Source of the DNA: Callorhinus ursinus
Lineage: Eukaryota > Chordata > Mammalia > Carnivora > Otariidae
Reading direction: 5' to 3'
NCBI RefSeq assembly: GCF_003265705.1
Contig: NW_020312828.1
Coordinates: forward strand, 53,376,055-53,440,054
DNA: 64,000 nucleotides
The translations under genes and the position numbers were made by a program. The notes below the pieces were generated by a model. It was not told where the DNA came from, searched no databases, and saw only the letters and a program-made list of their open reading frames with translations. Below, one piece after another: positions 23,801 through 35,180 of the stretch (position 1 is the first letter of the stretch; each line of letters begins with the position of its first letter).

Positions 23801-24541
23801 TGGAGGTGTGAAGGAACACAGCTGGAGGAGCTAGCCCTGGGCACCTGCATGGTGATGGGGGTCAGCCACGGGGTCTAGGCTGGCATCTTGCAAGCATCCA
23901 GCAGTAGAGGTCACAGCAGGGTGCCGCTGTGGATCCCAGGCTCTAATAGGGAGGGAATGTGAAAGTGGGGAGAGGAACTCAACCTAGCGGGTGAAAACCA
24001 GTGAAATCTGCGGGTAGGTCTATGTGACTGTGCTGGTTTCCTCAGTGGCAAAAAGTCCTGGGGTCCTTTGCAGAGGAGGTCACTGGGAACCATGGTCACT
24101 CCCGCTGTCTGGCCAGTACTGGTAGCCCCTCTCCTTCTTCCTTGTTTCTAGTCATAGCTACACATTTCAGCTTTGCTGGAGTCTGGGTGGGGTGAAACTG
24201 AAGTGGATTCTTCATGCAGTGCCCTGAAAGGTTGGGGAAGCTGATCACTCACCCTGTTCTCCCTTTTCCAGTGAGGGGAGCCTTTTCTGGCTGGTGAGTT
24301 CCCTTTTGGCAAGGAGCAGTGCCAGCCTGAGGCAATGATGCAGGCAAAATGAAGCTGTTTTTTCTTTCCTTTTTGTGTGGCTATTCTCAAGTTTTTTATT
24401 CCACTCTGGTTGCTAAATTTCTTAAGTGGACTCCCAAAGCTGATTTTTTTCATAAACAGCTGCCTAATTGTTGATCTTTGTGGGGAGATGGAAGCTGGGG
24501 TCTCCTACTCTGCCATCTTGGTGATGTCACTTCTCAGCATT

Positions 24542-24859
24542 TCACAACGAATGGGATGATGGGGAAAGATTTTTATAAAAATCAATGCAAAATATTTTAG
24601 ATTTAAAACCAAAGCTGTTTTGAGAGATCATGAACCTCTCTCTTATCTCAGCCTGAAAGATCCTTTTCTGGTTTTTGTATCTGTTGATATGTAATGCTTG
24701 AAATTTTTGCTTTGGGACTTAAGACTTTAGAGCGATTGTGGGCAAATGATGTTTCTTATAACATCCTACAAGGGATCAGATTTTCTGGTGAAATACTGCT
24801 TTGACTTATTACTGTCCTACGTAAGTGATTTCTACAAACTATAGGAAAAATTCCTGCAT
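24542..24859. other. Intergenic, no recognised feature
   Basis: Unique-looking sequence beyond the 5' end of the old L1. Nothing recognised. Confidence 0.4.
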
Positions 24860-24945
24860 AGTTGAGGTCTTGTCTTCAATTTCTTTTACCTGTAGTGTCT
24901 GATATACATTGTTGCATAGTGGATGCTTATAAATATTTGTTGATT
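24860..24945 (+). mobile_element. LINE L2 3'-end fragment
   Basis: CTTTTACCTGTAGTGTCTGA, TTGCATAGTGGATGCTTATA and AATATTTGTTGATTTC follow the L2 3' end '...CACATAGTAGGTGCTCAATAAATATTTGTTGA'. Confidence 0.5.
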
Positions 24946-26754
24946 TCATATTTTGTCTCCAAACCAACTGAAATTGGTGAAGAGTGTCATTCAGTTGCTA
25001 AAGTTTAGCACTCAAATTAAGTTATAAGACCGTGATTTAGTTAGCGGGGTTTGTTTTTTTTTTTTGAGTTTTGTTTTTGTTTTTAACATATGGCAAATTT
25101 TACTTAAGGTACACCTGACTCTCCTTGATAGCAGTTATGTATTGCAGAAACTCAGAATGAAAAATTTATAAAAATTTCTTAACCCACTAAGAATATGAAC
25201 CAGACAGAAAAATTACCCATTGAGTAATAGTAGATAGTTAATGTCAGTGCTAAAAACTGAACACATTTATATTTCAGTTATAAGGGATGCATGCATTTTA
25301 TTTACAGCATATCTTCAAGACTTTGTGCTGCCCAGAATACCTTCCAATTGCTACAGGGAGTTCTGTTATCTGTCAATGTGGGGTTTCCTACTTGGCAGCA
25401 TTATGTATTTGTGATGGCATCTGTGTTTGCTGGTTGTTGCATTTGCAGTGGAACTTGTATTTTGGCCAGTTGAAAAGGGAGAGAAAAAGAAAGCAAATTA
25501 AACTTGACTTCTTGGCAGTGAAGCAGTAACTTCCTGTTATTTGGACCCATATATTCCAAGAACACCAAATGTAACTTCCGTTGTGTGCCATAGTTACTCT
25601 TCCTATAACTATGTTTGCATTGTTATAAACTAGCATAATAATATGAAAATCCAAAAGTTAAAAACTAAATATTATGTCTTACTAGTTGACATAGTACTAT
25701 TAAGGTGGAATTTTAATGTGGGAAATTAGCCTATGTAGAATGATGCTTGTTTTGTTTATTTTGGTCAAAGAAAAATCATCAGCATTATTAATATTATTGT
25801 ATAAGCTCTTATCTACTTAAAACAAGTGAAAATCTAAATGAACTGATTAAAGAAGTTCTTCCCTCAGTTTTTATAAGATAAACAAAATAGAAAATAAATT
25901 TAAACTCATTAATTTCGGAAACTTCTTTTTTAAAAACAACTTCCAGTATATATTTTAGAGTCAGCACACATTTAGCTTACAAGCCAGTGTTCTAAACCAT
26001 CTACATCTACCACATAAACCTGTGATATTCAATGTTTATAAAGATTTTCAGGTATTCCCAAGAAGTACCTTGTTAATATTAAAAACACAGAAGCACCTCC
26101 CTAATATTGATTCTTAATGTAAAACATAAGAATTAACTCCTTAATGTTGACATATTAAATTATATTCACTGTAATTTGTAGATTTATAGATTATGTTTAT
26201 TGTAGTTACATATTTCATTTTATTTTTTGAATGCTGGCAGTCTCTGAGGCGAGGTTTAGATAAATATCTACTAAGTTAACTTAAAACTTTGTGTATACTT
26301 CCACTATGTTGCACAATTATATTCCCTGGTCTGTGGAATCATATGAAGTGGATGCACTGGGTGTTGCCATTATGTATAAAACAGAAGGCACATGGAGACA
26401 AAAATCTAATACTGAGATCTTGCCCTTAAAGAGCTTACAATTTGGTTTGAAAGACAGTATATAAGAATGAAAGTTCTATTAGTGTAAACATCAAATAACT
26501 GTCCAGTAGGACAGTATAAGAGTAATTCTTATTGCCTAGTGATATAATATGTTAGTGTTGTATAGCTTTAGATGAAGATGTCCCTGCAGGTCAAAAGTTC
26601 TGTAGACCTTGGGGAGCGGGAAAGACTTAGTTTTGATATGGAAATTTGGATGATAAACTGAAAGTTTAGATTCAAGGTAGGGGCAACAGTATATGCATCA
26701 GTCTTAGAGAAGACAAAATAAGTGAAGGAGAGTAAGAGGTACAAACTTCCAATT
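24946..26754. other. Intergenic, mostly unique
   Basis: AT-rich DNA with a T-run near 25056-25065. Overlapping frames at 25287-25654 on both strands show no recognisable domain. Near 26370-26460 there are hints of a very old 'CTTAAAGAGCTTACAATTTG' interspersed repeat. No gene supported. Confidence 0.45.
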
Positions 26755-26960
26755 ATAAAATAAATAAGTCAGAGAGTTGAAAAGTACAACATAAGGAATA
26801 TAGTCAATAATATTATAATAACATATGGTGATAGATGGTGACTACGCTTATTATGGTAAGCAATGACTAATGTACAGAATTGTTGAATCACTGTTTTGTA
26901 CACCTGAAACTAAATAACATTGTATGTCAACTGTACTTCAATAATAAAAATTTTTAAAAA
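26755..26960 (+). mobile_element. L1 3'-end fragment, sense
   Basis: AAGTACAACATAAGGAATAT, AGTCAATAATATTATAATAA, TGTACACCTGAAACTAAATA and a terminal ACTTCAATAATAAAAATTTT tail. This is the 3' UTR of a mid-age L1 ('...GTACACCTGAAACTAATATAATATTGTA...'). Confidence 0.75.
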
Positions 26961-27069
26961 TTAAAATTAAACAAAATTTGGGGAGTGGTTGAAGAAAAAA
27001 AACAGTAAAGGATGAAGAACTAAGGAAATATAACAATTCCAGAGCGATTGCCATTGAATGAATGACATT

Positions 27070-27190
27070 ATATACTATATTTCATTTCATACTGTATCCG
27101 AATGAGAAAGTTGCAACTCAGAAATATAAATAATTTGCCCAGAGTGACCCAGTAAATGGTGGAGGAATGATGATTCATAGCAAGATCTAT
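27070..27190 (-). mobile_element. MIR fragment
   Basis: GCAACTCAGAAATATAAATA, TTTGCCCAGAGTGACCCAGT and AAATGGTGGAGG follow the MIR core in reverse ('GAGGTTAAGTAACTTGCCCAAGGTCACACAGCTAGTAAGTGG'). Confidence 0.55.
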
Positions 27191-27389
27191 AATAAAGTTC
27201 ATGCTTTTAAGAGGGCGACATAATAAAAGTTAAAGAAGAGCTTTAACAAGGAAGTGCTCTATGTTAGATGTGGCAGGGAGATCAAGCAAAATGAGATCTC
27301 AGGAAAGATCACTGGAATTGGAGGGGCCTTATAGGGCCGTCTAGCAGCCTGAAGAGGCAAAGCCATATTCTGTGGAGTTAAGGAGACAT

Positions 27390-27500
27390 GGTTCTCTTTC
27401 ACACAAGACTTGTGCTTTATGCTGTTAGTATTATGTCTTACTCATTTTATACTGGTATCCCTAAGGCTTAGCACAGAGTTTTGCCTGCAGTAGGTACCAG
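27390..27500 (+). mobile_element. LINE L2 3'-end fragment
   Basis: TACTGGTATCCCTAAGGCTT, AGCACAGAGTTTTGCCTGCA and GTAGGTACCAGAC match the order of the L2 3' end (CCC...AGCACAGTGCCTGGCACATAGTAGGTGC). Confidence 0.5.
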
Positions 27501-28339
27501 ACTAAGATTTTGTAAGTACCTGACTAGTGTTGATTGCAGGTCAAAAGGGTCTTGATAGAATCAGTCTAAGGCCTTGGTGGATATTGAAGATCCAAAGGGT
27601 GATGGCACTCTGAGGAGTGATCCACAGAAGGACTGATGATTTGAAGATGGTGGTAAATGAAAATAACATCGGCGTTAAATGATGAAAAGCAAAGATGAGT
27701 GGTATATGAATCACTGAGTTCTGCTTTTGGAGTCCGAGAAGATTGTGCCTCTGATTTCTCCCTAACTCTGGCTTTTCCTGTTGTAGCTGCTGTAAGTCAG
27801 TAATGCCACCAAAATCCACAATTTTAGACAAAGTAGGGTCACAGAAATTCAGGTCTATCTTAAATTGATGATAACTGTAATTTTTGAAAAACTTATATAA
27901 AATATATTAATGCTGATAAGTAATTTTTCAGTAGATAAAAAAATTTAGTATAGTTGCACACATTTAAGAATTTTAAAAAAATCAATGAAAAATGGGCAAA
28001 CTATATGAGCAGGTAATTCACAGAAGGAGATATTTGGCAAAATAAGCAGACTATGGTAGGAATCTAAAAGGAGAAACAGCAAGTAGCCTGTGTGTCATAC
28101 TCTGCGAAGTGGACTTTGTCTTGTCGATGGTGGGAGTCTACTGAAGTACTATCCACATTGAAGTAACATTGTCTTATTGGCACTGTAGTTGATGTACTCA
28201 AAATAGACTTGAGCTGGTGGAGGAAGGAGATAGGCAGACTAGGTAGGTGAGAAAAAAATGTGACTATGGTGAAGAAAAAAGAGATGAGAGAAAATAGGCA
28301 GATTTAAGAAGTATTAAAACTTAAAAGAAGCTAAGACTT
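27501..28339. other. Intergenic, no recognised feature
   Basis: The frame at 27541-27831 (minus) has no recognisable domain. The stretch 28080-28330 has the style of an old medium-reiteration repeat but I cannot name it. Confidence 0.4.
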
Positions 28340-28810
28340 GATGAAATGGATGTAGATGGAGCTAGAAAGTATTATGCTAAGTGAAATAAGAGAAAGACAA
28401 ATACCATATGATTTCACTTATATGTGGAATTTAACAAAACAGGTGAACATAGGGGACAAAAAAAGAGAAAGGCAAACAAGAAAACAGATTATTTTTTTTA
28501 AAGTTTTACTTATTTTAGAGAGAGAGAGAGAAAGAGAGCATGGTAGAGGGAGAGAGAAATCCAAGCACAGAGCCCAACATGGAGCTCAGTCCTACAACTC
28601 TGAGATCATGACATGAGCCAAAACCAAGAGTTGGCCACCTAACCGACTGTGCCACCCAGGTTCCCCCAGAAAACACTCTTAACTACAGAGAGCAAACTGA
28701 GGGTTGCTGGAGGGGAGGTGGGCAGGAGGATTGGTTAAATGGGTGATGGGTGTGATGTGCACTGGATGTTGTTAAGGTTTTGGCCATTAGATTTAGTTCT
28801 GGTTGATGTT
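28340..28810 (+). mobile_element. L1 3' region, sense, split by a SINE
   Basis: The + strand encodes ORF2 end-like sequence (AGAAAGTATTATGCTAAGTG, CCATATGATTTCACTTATAT) then 3' UTR. After the SINE it resumes with ACTACAGAGAGCAAACTGAG, TTGCTGGAGGGGAGGTGGG and GGGTGATGGGTGTGATGTGC. 5'-truncated and non-coding. Confidence 0.85.
28487..28667 (-). mobile_element. Older Can-SINE, antisense, inside L1
   Basis: TTTTTTTAAAGTTTTACTTA, (AG)n, AACTCTGAGATCATGACATG, AACCAAGAGTTGGCCACCTA and GTGCCACCCAGGTTCCCC. AGAAAACA occurs on both sides (about 28479 and 28669), a short likely target duplication. Confidence 0.9.
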
Positions 28811-29240
28811 TAAAATAAAAAAAGAATACTTTTATTAATTTCACTTAGAGAATTTCAAAAGGGATACAGGTGTCATTTAACATTTCCTCTTTGTATCAGG
28901 TAACAATTTTTGATTTAGAGAGTCTTTATTGTAACATGGTATTATTTTCTCTGTAGATGTTCAGTTAACCATAGGAAATAAAGAAGCTCATTTGAGATAC
29001 TAGATGTTTTTCTATGTAAAACATTCTAACATTCAGTTCCTATGGCATATGGAAATGCTCTTTCAGAATGGTATCTAAAATATTTTGAAAAATCCATTTA
29101 ATAACATGAAAATATATACTGAAAAAATGATCAGTGTCTTCTGCTTTGCCACTCACCCAAATTTGATAGAAAGGTAATTCATAGAAATTCTATTTGTACA
29201 CTTTTTTATGTGTCCACTTTCATATTTGACTTAATTTAGA
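28811..29240. other. Intergenic, no recognised feature
   Basis: AT-rich unique sequence. Nothing recognised. Confidence 0.4.
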
Positions 29241-29272
29241 ATATTTTCAAATATTTTCAAATATTTTCAAAT
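29241..29272. repeat. Tandem 10-bp repeat, three copies
   Basis: ATATTTTCAA is repeated three times without mismatch (29241-29270) and followed by ATA. A small minisatellite-like array in AT-rich DNA. Confidence 0.9.
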
Positions 29273-29377
29273 AGAGGAGACCAAATTAAAAGAAAAAAAC
29301 ACCAATTTGTGGCACAGATCTAAATGATAACATTATATGACAGGGTTAATAAATAGTTTCATTTAATGTTAGATCTT

Positions 29378-29578
29378 TTTTTTAAAACATTTATTTATTA
29401 TTTATTTTGAGAGAGTGAGAATGAGAGAGAGAGAGAGTACATGAGAGGGGGGAGGGTCAGAGGGAGAAGCAGACTCCCTGCTGAGCAGGGAGCCCGATAC
29501 GGGACTCGATCCCAGGACTCCAGGATTATGACCTGAGCCGAAGGCAGTCGCTTAACCAGCTGAGCCACCCAGGCGCCC
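29378..29578 (-). mobile_element. Can-SINE (SINEC), antisense
   Basis: T-run, (TTTA)n, (GA)n, AGACTCCCTGCTGAGCAGGG, CTCGATCCCAGGACTCCAGG and GAGCCACCCAGGCGCCC. Target duplication TAATGTTAGATCTT (29364-29377) versus TAATGTTAGGTCTT (29579-29592), one mismatch. Confidence 0.95.
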
Positions 29579-29592
29579 TAATGTTAGGTCTT

Positions 29593-30649
29593 AATGCAAC
29601 ACTTAAAACACTGCTTTGGTTCAAAGTAAGTTATTGAATTTGGGTAACAAGGAAATGAGTAAAATTATTAGCATTGTAACAAAGCCCAGAAATGAAATAT
29701 CATTTGGAAAATAGCAAGCTGGTTAAAGTCCAGGAAGGGAAAAAAATAAGAAACACAAACGTTCCATCAGAGCCTTGCTTTGAAAATGAATAAAAGAAGT
29801 AAATATATTCCATTTAAATGTTATCTTATAATTATTAGACCTTCATTTCTAAAGAACGAATATCAAAACAGGATCTGGATTTTTATTAAGTGGGAGTATT
29901 GTGCCCTTTCCATTTTAAGTGTGGGTATGTTTTCTCTTGATACTTCAATCTAGGTCTGTTTTTTGTTTTTGTTTTTTTTTTTGCATTAAAAGTTTAGGTA
30001 GACCAATATAAAGGAACAAATTATACCAAAGGGAAATTGGAACATATAACTTTTAGGACCTGAGTTATAGACCAAAAAGCTTCATACTTTCCTTTCAAAA
30101 GTAGCATAGCAGAAAGCTTTTGTAGGTTAGAACTGCAGAGTAAACAATATACAAAACTCAAATCATGGCAACCTCACTTCTCAATATGGCAAAAATAAAA
30201 TATGTTGTTTTGCATTCTACAGCGAAGCATTCTATACCAAAAAAGCATTATCTTTTTAATAATCTAAATTCCCAATGAACAGAAGATATTAGTAGGAAAG
30301 GAATTCAATAGTACTAAAATCCTCTGAACCTGAGATAGAAATAGAATCTGACTATACTTATGGTGAAAGATGACCTCCTTAGCTTAGATGAAGATTTAGC
30401 TCTTTCCCTCTATTCCTACCACATAAAACACCCTTTCTATTTCCCATCTTCCTGACACAGTTAATACTACAATTTTGATCACATTTTTAGTATTTCATAT
30501 CATTTTGACTATGCAAATGCTATCATAGCTGGTCCAAATATTAAATTATTTTAACTTTTCTGGATAACTTTTTATGTTCTCTATCTGTTCTTTTATTTTC
30601 TAACAATTATTACTAATTTAAACCCAAACTGTTCCCAGTTGCCCAGTCT
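29593..30649. other. Intergenic, no recognised feature
   Basis: AT-rich unique sequence, with a T/GT-rich stretch near 29958-29982. No gene recognised. Confidence 0.45.
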
Positions 30650-30795
30650 TTAACTCAAGCTATTTAGATACATCACGAATTCTATCAATTCCATCATCCT
30701 GAAGAAGTTGTTCTTGAGATCTAAATTCCTAGCATAGTACCATTCATATATATGGTCAGTAATCAATAAATGTTTATTGATGACTGGAATGTTAC
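30650..30795 (+). mobile_element. LINE L2 3'-end fragment
   Basis: CCTAGCATAGTACCATTCAT and ATCAATAAATGTTTATTGAT correspond to the L2 end with its (A)ATAAATG(T)TT(A)TTGA terminus. Confidence 0.55.
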
Positions 30796-30879
30796 CCACT
30801 GAGCTGCATAAATATATTTCTACAGCTTATTTCTTCTGAGAAAAATTAAAGTTAGGTGGGTTATTTCAAATTTTGCACA

Positions 30880-31020
30880 ATTTGGAGAAACTTCAATTTT
30901 CTAATCTGCAAAATGGGAGTAAGAATTTCTACTTCTAAGATTGGCGTAAGGATTAGTCATATAATGACTGTAAGCAGTACTTGGCACATATGAAACACTG
31001 AATGGTGATAGGTACTGATT
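30880..31020 (+). mobile_element. MIR fragment
   Basis: TTTTCTAATCTGCAAAATGG, GCGTAAGGATTAGTCATATA and AGCAGTACTTGGCACATATG follow the second half of MIR ('CTCATCTGTAAAATGGGGAT...GTGAGGATTAAATGAG...AGTGCCTGGCACATAG'). Confidence 0.7.
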
Positions 31021-31409
31021 TAAAGAAATGGTTGTGTACCACTACTACTATTACTACTGTTAGTAATGCTGTGACCACTTGGATCCATATTATGAATTTC
31101 CTTAGGGATTTTCAATGAATTCACATCAAAAGAAAGAGTTGGAGAAAGATTTTCACTGTCTATTTCAAAAATTTTCAAGAGAATTCCCTTGACTTTTTTC
31201 GGGCTGGGGGGAGGATCTATTATTTGAAGAGTCTGGGATGTCATTCCCCTTCTCTAAATACTCTGCCTGAGGGATAATATGTCCTTTCTCAGTGGTTTGG
31301 ATAATACTGTGTCAAAGCATGTAACTATAAGACTTAATTTACAGCAAAGTTGGTTATAACTACTTCATATTTATTATTCTCATCTCTTCAATGAATTTAT
31401 GGGCTTTTA

Positions 31410-33203
31410 TTTATTCATTATTTTATTATTTTATTTTAATTCCAGTGCAGTTTAACATATAATGTTAAATTAGTTTCAGCTGTACAGTATCGTGATTCAA
31501 ATGTTCCTTATTATACTCAGTGCTCATCAAGATAAGTACTCTTAATCTCCTGCATCTACTTCATCCATCCCTCCATCTACCTCCCCTCTGTTTGTTTTCT
31601 GTAGTTGAGTCTGTTTTTTGGTCTCTCTCTCTCTCTTTTCCTTTGTTCATTTGTTTTGTTTCTTAAATTCCACATATGAGATATCTTCTCCCGTTCAGTA
31701 GTTTGTCTTTTAGTTTTGTTGGTTGTTTCCTTTGTTGTGCCGAAGCTCTTTATTTTAATGTGGTTAACTTATGTTTTTGTTTCTCTTGCCTCAGGATACA
31801 TATCTAGAAAGATGTTGCTATGACTGATGTCAGAGACATTACTGTCTGTGCTTTCCTCTAGGATTTTTATGGTTTCAGGTCTCACATTTAGATTCTTAAT
31901 CCATTTTGAGTTTATTTTTGTGTGTGGTGTAAGAAAGTGATCCAGTTTCATCCTTTTGTGTGTAGCTGTCTAGTTTTCCCAACATCATTTGTTGAAGAGA
32001 ATGTCTTTTTCCCATTGCATATCCTTGCCTCCTTTGTCAAAGATTAGTTGACCATATTATTATGGGTTTATTTTTGGGCTTTCTGTTTTGTTCCATTGAT
32101 ATATGTGTCTGTTTTTGTGCCAGTACCATACTGTTTTGATTACTACAGTTTTGTAATATAACTTAAAGTCAGGAGTTGTGATACTCCAGTTTTCTTTTTC
32201 TTTTTCAAGACTGCTTTAGCTATTTGGGGTCTTTTGTGGGTCCATACAAATTTGAGGATTGTTTGTTCTAATTCTGTGAAAAATGCTGTTGGTATTTTGA
32301 TAGGGATTGCATTAAATGTGTAGATTGCTTTGGGTAGTATGGACATTTTACCAGTATTTGTTCTTCTAACCCTTGAGCATGGAATGCCTTTCCATTTCTT
32401 TTGGGTCATCTCTAATTTCTCTCATCAGTGTTTTATAGTTTTCAGAGTATAGGTTTTTTGCGTTTTTGGTTAAGTTTATTCCCATTTTATTATTTTTGGT
32501 GTGAATTATAAATAGGATTGGGCTTGGTGTAAGTAAGTTAGGCAGTTGGTCCTGCAGGTGGCCATGTGTTTATGCTGGGGATGGGGGAGGGGAGTGGCAT
32601 CTGCCATCTCCTTTGTTCCTGGAGGAGTTCCCCTGTGGACGCTTGTCCTCTGGGACATGCTCTAAGATGGGTAAATAACTCTAGCTCCTGTGTGTCCCAG
32701 ACATTTTTCAAATTTTTGCTTCTATGCTGTTATCTCTTTGGGCTGTTTGTTGTGCTGTCTCTTTAAGGGTGGGGACTTGGCTTCATGTGGCCCCCTAGGC
32801 TCTCCAAGAATGGAGCCTGCTGATTTTTAAAATTCCAGACTTTTAAGTCCCTAGGTTGTAAGAACCCACGAAATTCAGCCCCTTTGGCTTTCAAAGCCAA
32901 ATGTTATGGGGATTCATCTTCCCATGCAGACTCCTATGTGATATGACACTCCTGTTTCTCTCTCTTCTCTGTGCCCTATACTCTCTTCCCCCAGTGGGTG
33001 GCCAGTGTCTATTTAGCTGCCCACTGAGTTTCTGCTCTTTCTATCCTCTTTGATGTGGACTCTCCTCTACCTTTGTGGAGTTTGTTCTGCCAGTCTTCTG
33101 GTCATTTTCTGGGTTACTTATCCTGATGTGAATGTTATCTTGTATCCATGTGATAAGGTGAGCTTAGGGTCCACTTACTTTGCCATCTTCCCAGCCTTCT
33201 GAT
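31410..33203 (-). mobile_element. L1 with large internal deletion and intact target duplications
   Basis: On the minus strand the element starts near 33203 (GGCTGGGAAGATGGCAAAGT), has about 680 bp of carnivore L1 5' UTR, and then joins near 32520 straight into the ORF2 region after the reverse transcriptase. The minus frame at 32143-32409 ([39 protein letters not shown]) and the one at 31769-31951 belong to ORF2. It runs on to the 3' UTR and A/T tail at 31410. ORF1, endonuclease and most of the RT are absent, and a second small gap near 31680 removes part of the ORF2 end. The 14-bp duplication TTTATGGGCTTTTA at 31396-31409 and 33204-33217 shows that one integration accounts for both ends. Confidence 0.88.
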
Positions 33204-33217
33204 TTTATGGGCTTTTA

Positions 33218-34339
33218 AAATGCTACTGGAAATCGTTGCTTTTCATATTTTGTACTTTTTCCTCTGAATATTTTTATAGCATTGAGCATTATGGTTTAAT
33301 TCAGCACAATGAATTATAAATGCTTAAATGATATTATTATGTTAAGTCATCTAAGTTTCAAGTGAATAAAGAAGAGAAGGAAGAAACTTAATCTCCCACT
33401 GGTACCTAAAATTTTGGGGAGCATATAGACTTGATTCTAAAATGTTCCATAGTCATTTGTGCTACTTTTGACTTATTCCTTCATCCCTCCTCAAGATGTT
33501 TTCCCCATGAAGTCTTTTTTGGAAATCCTGCTTTATGTTCATTTTGGAAATAATGCATTAAAGCAGATTGACTCAGGGGTGCTACAAAAGAACAGAGAAG
33601 AAAAATCTCTAATAGCAGAGTGGTCCCAAGTCAACAGTTCCTAATGAGGCAGTTCTCACTGCTTATTGTACCTGAAATATAGGAATTTCTGATAGTTCAT
33701 TTGGCATTTTTATTTCCCCGAGAAACACAGAAGGCATTTGAAGTTGTCTATTAAAGATGTCTCTATTACATTAGTCGTTTTAGAAACCTCAAGGAAAAAA
33801 TGACCATCATTGCACATAGAGCCAAACTCAATCTCTCCCTTTCTTAGTTGAGCTAACTTTTTGTTTAAACTTCACATATAGCTGAGAAAATAAGATATTA
33901 TTTTTAAGTTATCAAAGATTTGTGTATATTTTTAAATTTGAAATAGCTGGTTTAAATGTGGATTTTTTAAAATTTTGCTAATTAAGAAAATAACATGTCA
34001 ATAATGGATTTTCATTATTACGAAATGATTTATTTTTAACTATTAATTGTACCAACTATCAAGAGAAAAAGGAATTCAGCTAAAATGTAGAATTGCAACT
34101 GATTAGTGAAAACATCAGAAAAAACTCTAGAAGATAATTCTGCCCATAGACTGTGCTTATAACTGCACAAAGAAGATTGGGATGTACTGCTGACACCTTG
34201 CGTTCAAGTTGCTCCAGTCAGATTCATTATTTTTTTCCTTATAATACTGTGCTCCTTTTCTTGGTTATTTTTTTTTTCCTGTCTTTTTAGTCACCAATGT
34301 ATAAACTTTGACCTCCTTCCTCCTCTTCACTAAGTTCTG
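33218..34339. other. Intergenic, no recognised feature
   Basis: AT-rich unique sequence. The frame at 33459-33644 shows no domain. Confidence 0.4.
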
Positions 34340-34590
34340 GTCATTAAGTTCTGTGGTTTTACCTCTGAAAGGCCTCTTGACTCATTCTTCTCTATTCCCT
34401 TTTCATTTCCTGGATTCAGAGTTTTACTAAGCTACTGCGTTATGCTCCTAACTGGTTTTCCTATCTCTCTAGCCACCCAGGGTACCTTAGGAACTTTTGA
34501 TTGTTTTGCATTTTTCAGGGTCAAAATCTAACTTTCTTGATAGGGCCATTAAGGTCCTTTGCTGCCTCAGTATTGTTGCTAACAGGTAAA
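34340..34590 (+). mobile_element. LINE L2 fragment (upstream part)
   Basis: GCTCCTAACTGGTTTTCCTA, TCTCTCTAGCC, CAGGGTCAAAATCTAACTTT and GGGCCATTAAGGTCCTTTGC follow the L2 order '...CTCCTAACTGGTCTCCC...AAAATCCAAACTCCTT...GCCCTGC'. Confidence 0.65.
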
Positions 34591-34599
34591 GCTAGGGCT

Positions 34600-34825
34600 T
34601 TAGGGTCCCACAGACCTAGATGAAGATTTCATCTTTATCACTTCCTCTGTGATTTGCTCAAACAGGTTTCTTAACTTTACTAAGAATCGTTTCCATGTCA
34701 ATAAATTGGTAATAATAAGAACAATAATAGTTTACAACTCCTAGAATTTTTGTGAGGATTAAGTTCACTATAATCTATTTAAAATGCTCAGTGTGTGATC
34801 AGCATTCAGTATGTTAGTTTTCATT
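34600..34825 (+). mobile_element. MIR element between two L2 pieces
   Basis: TAGGGTCCCACAGACCTAGA, TATCACTTCCTCTGTGATTT, GCTCAAACAGGTTTCTTAAC, TTTTGTGAGGATTAAGTTCA and AATGCTCAGTGTGTGATCAG give almost the full MIR order. Confidence 0.75.
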
Positions 34826-34839
34826 TGTATTTCTTGTTA

Positions 34840-35180
34840 TTTTAGCCACCATGCCTATTGCTTACTGTGCTGAGTTTTCAGATTCCATCTACCTGCTTAT
34901 GTTTTCCCTTCCCTATTTGATGAACCCCTACTTGTTCTCCAAAGCCCTATTTAAATGCCACTTTTTCTGTGAAGATTTCCTTGGCTGAACTGAATTAATC
35001 ACTCTTCTGAGAGTCACATTGCATATGCATACTAATAATTGGATTCATAACACTGTATCATAGGTATTCTTTTGAAAGCCCTTTTCCCTTATCCATTTGA
35101 AAATCTTCAGAGGTTGAGACCATATCTAATTGACCCTTATATCCACAGTGCCTCACAGCATTGAATGCTAGAGAATGCAG
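34840..35180 (+). mobile_element. LINE L2 fragment (downstream part)
   Basis: CCCCTACTTGTTCTCCAAAG, TTAAATGCCACTTTTTCTGT, GAAGATTTCCTTGGCTGAAC and TATATCCACAGTGCCTCACA follow the L2 3' region after the block at 34340-34590. The two probably form one L2 interrupted by the MIR. Confidence 0.65.

Larger units (their letters stand above)
18340..24541 (-). mobile_element. Near full-length old L1, interrupted by three later insertions
   Basis: Read on the minus strand. A 5' end near 24541 has the typical 'AAGATGGCAGAGTAGGAGACC' start, then a GC-richer 5' UTR-like part. An ORF1 N-terminal remnant follows (frame 23069-23326: KNQGNMTPSKEH, EIQELPDKK). Further on are an endonuclease-domain remnant (21275-21586: KQILTDLKG, GNFNIPLSTM), the reverse transcriptase region (about 19400-20340) and the C-terminus/3' UTR to 18340 (CAGCTTTATTGAAATGGAAG on +). 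Every frame is broken. Insertions: L1 stub 20010-20091, SINE 20370-20526, SINE 20667-20846. AGCATT at 18326-18331 and 24536-24541 may be a target duplication but is too short to decide. Confidence 0.8.

Noticed and set aside
23449..23850. 133-codon minus-strand frame in GC-richer DNA
   Set aside because: It lies in the 5' UTR-like part of the old full-length L1 with overlapping frames on both strands and no recognisable domain.
29241..29272. CRISPR-like or satellite array
   Set aside because: The units are contiguous, 10 bp long and number only three; there are no spacers and the genome is mammalian.
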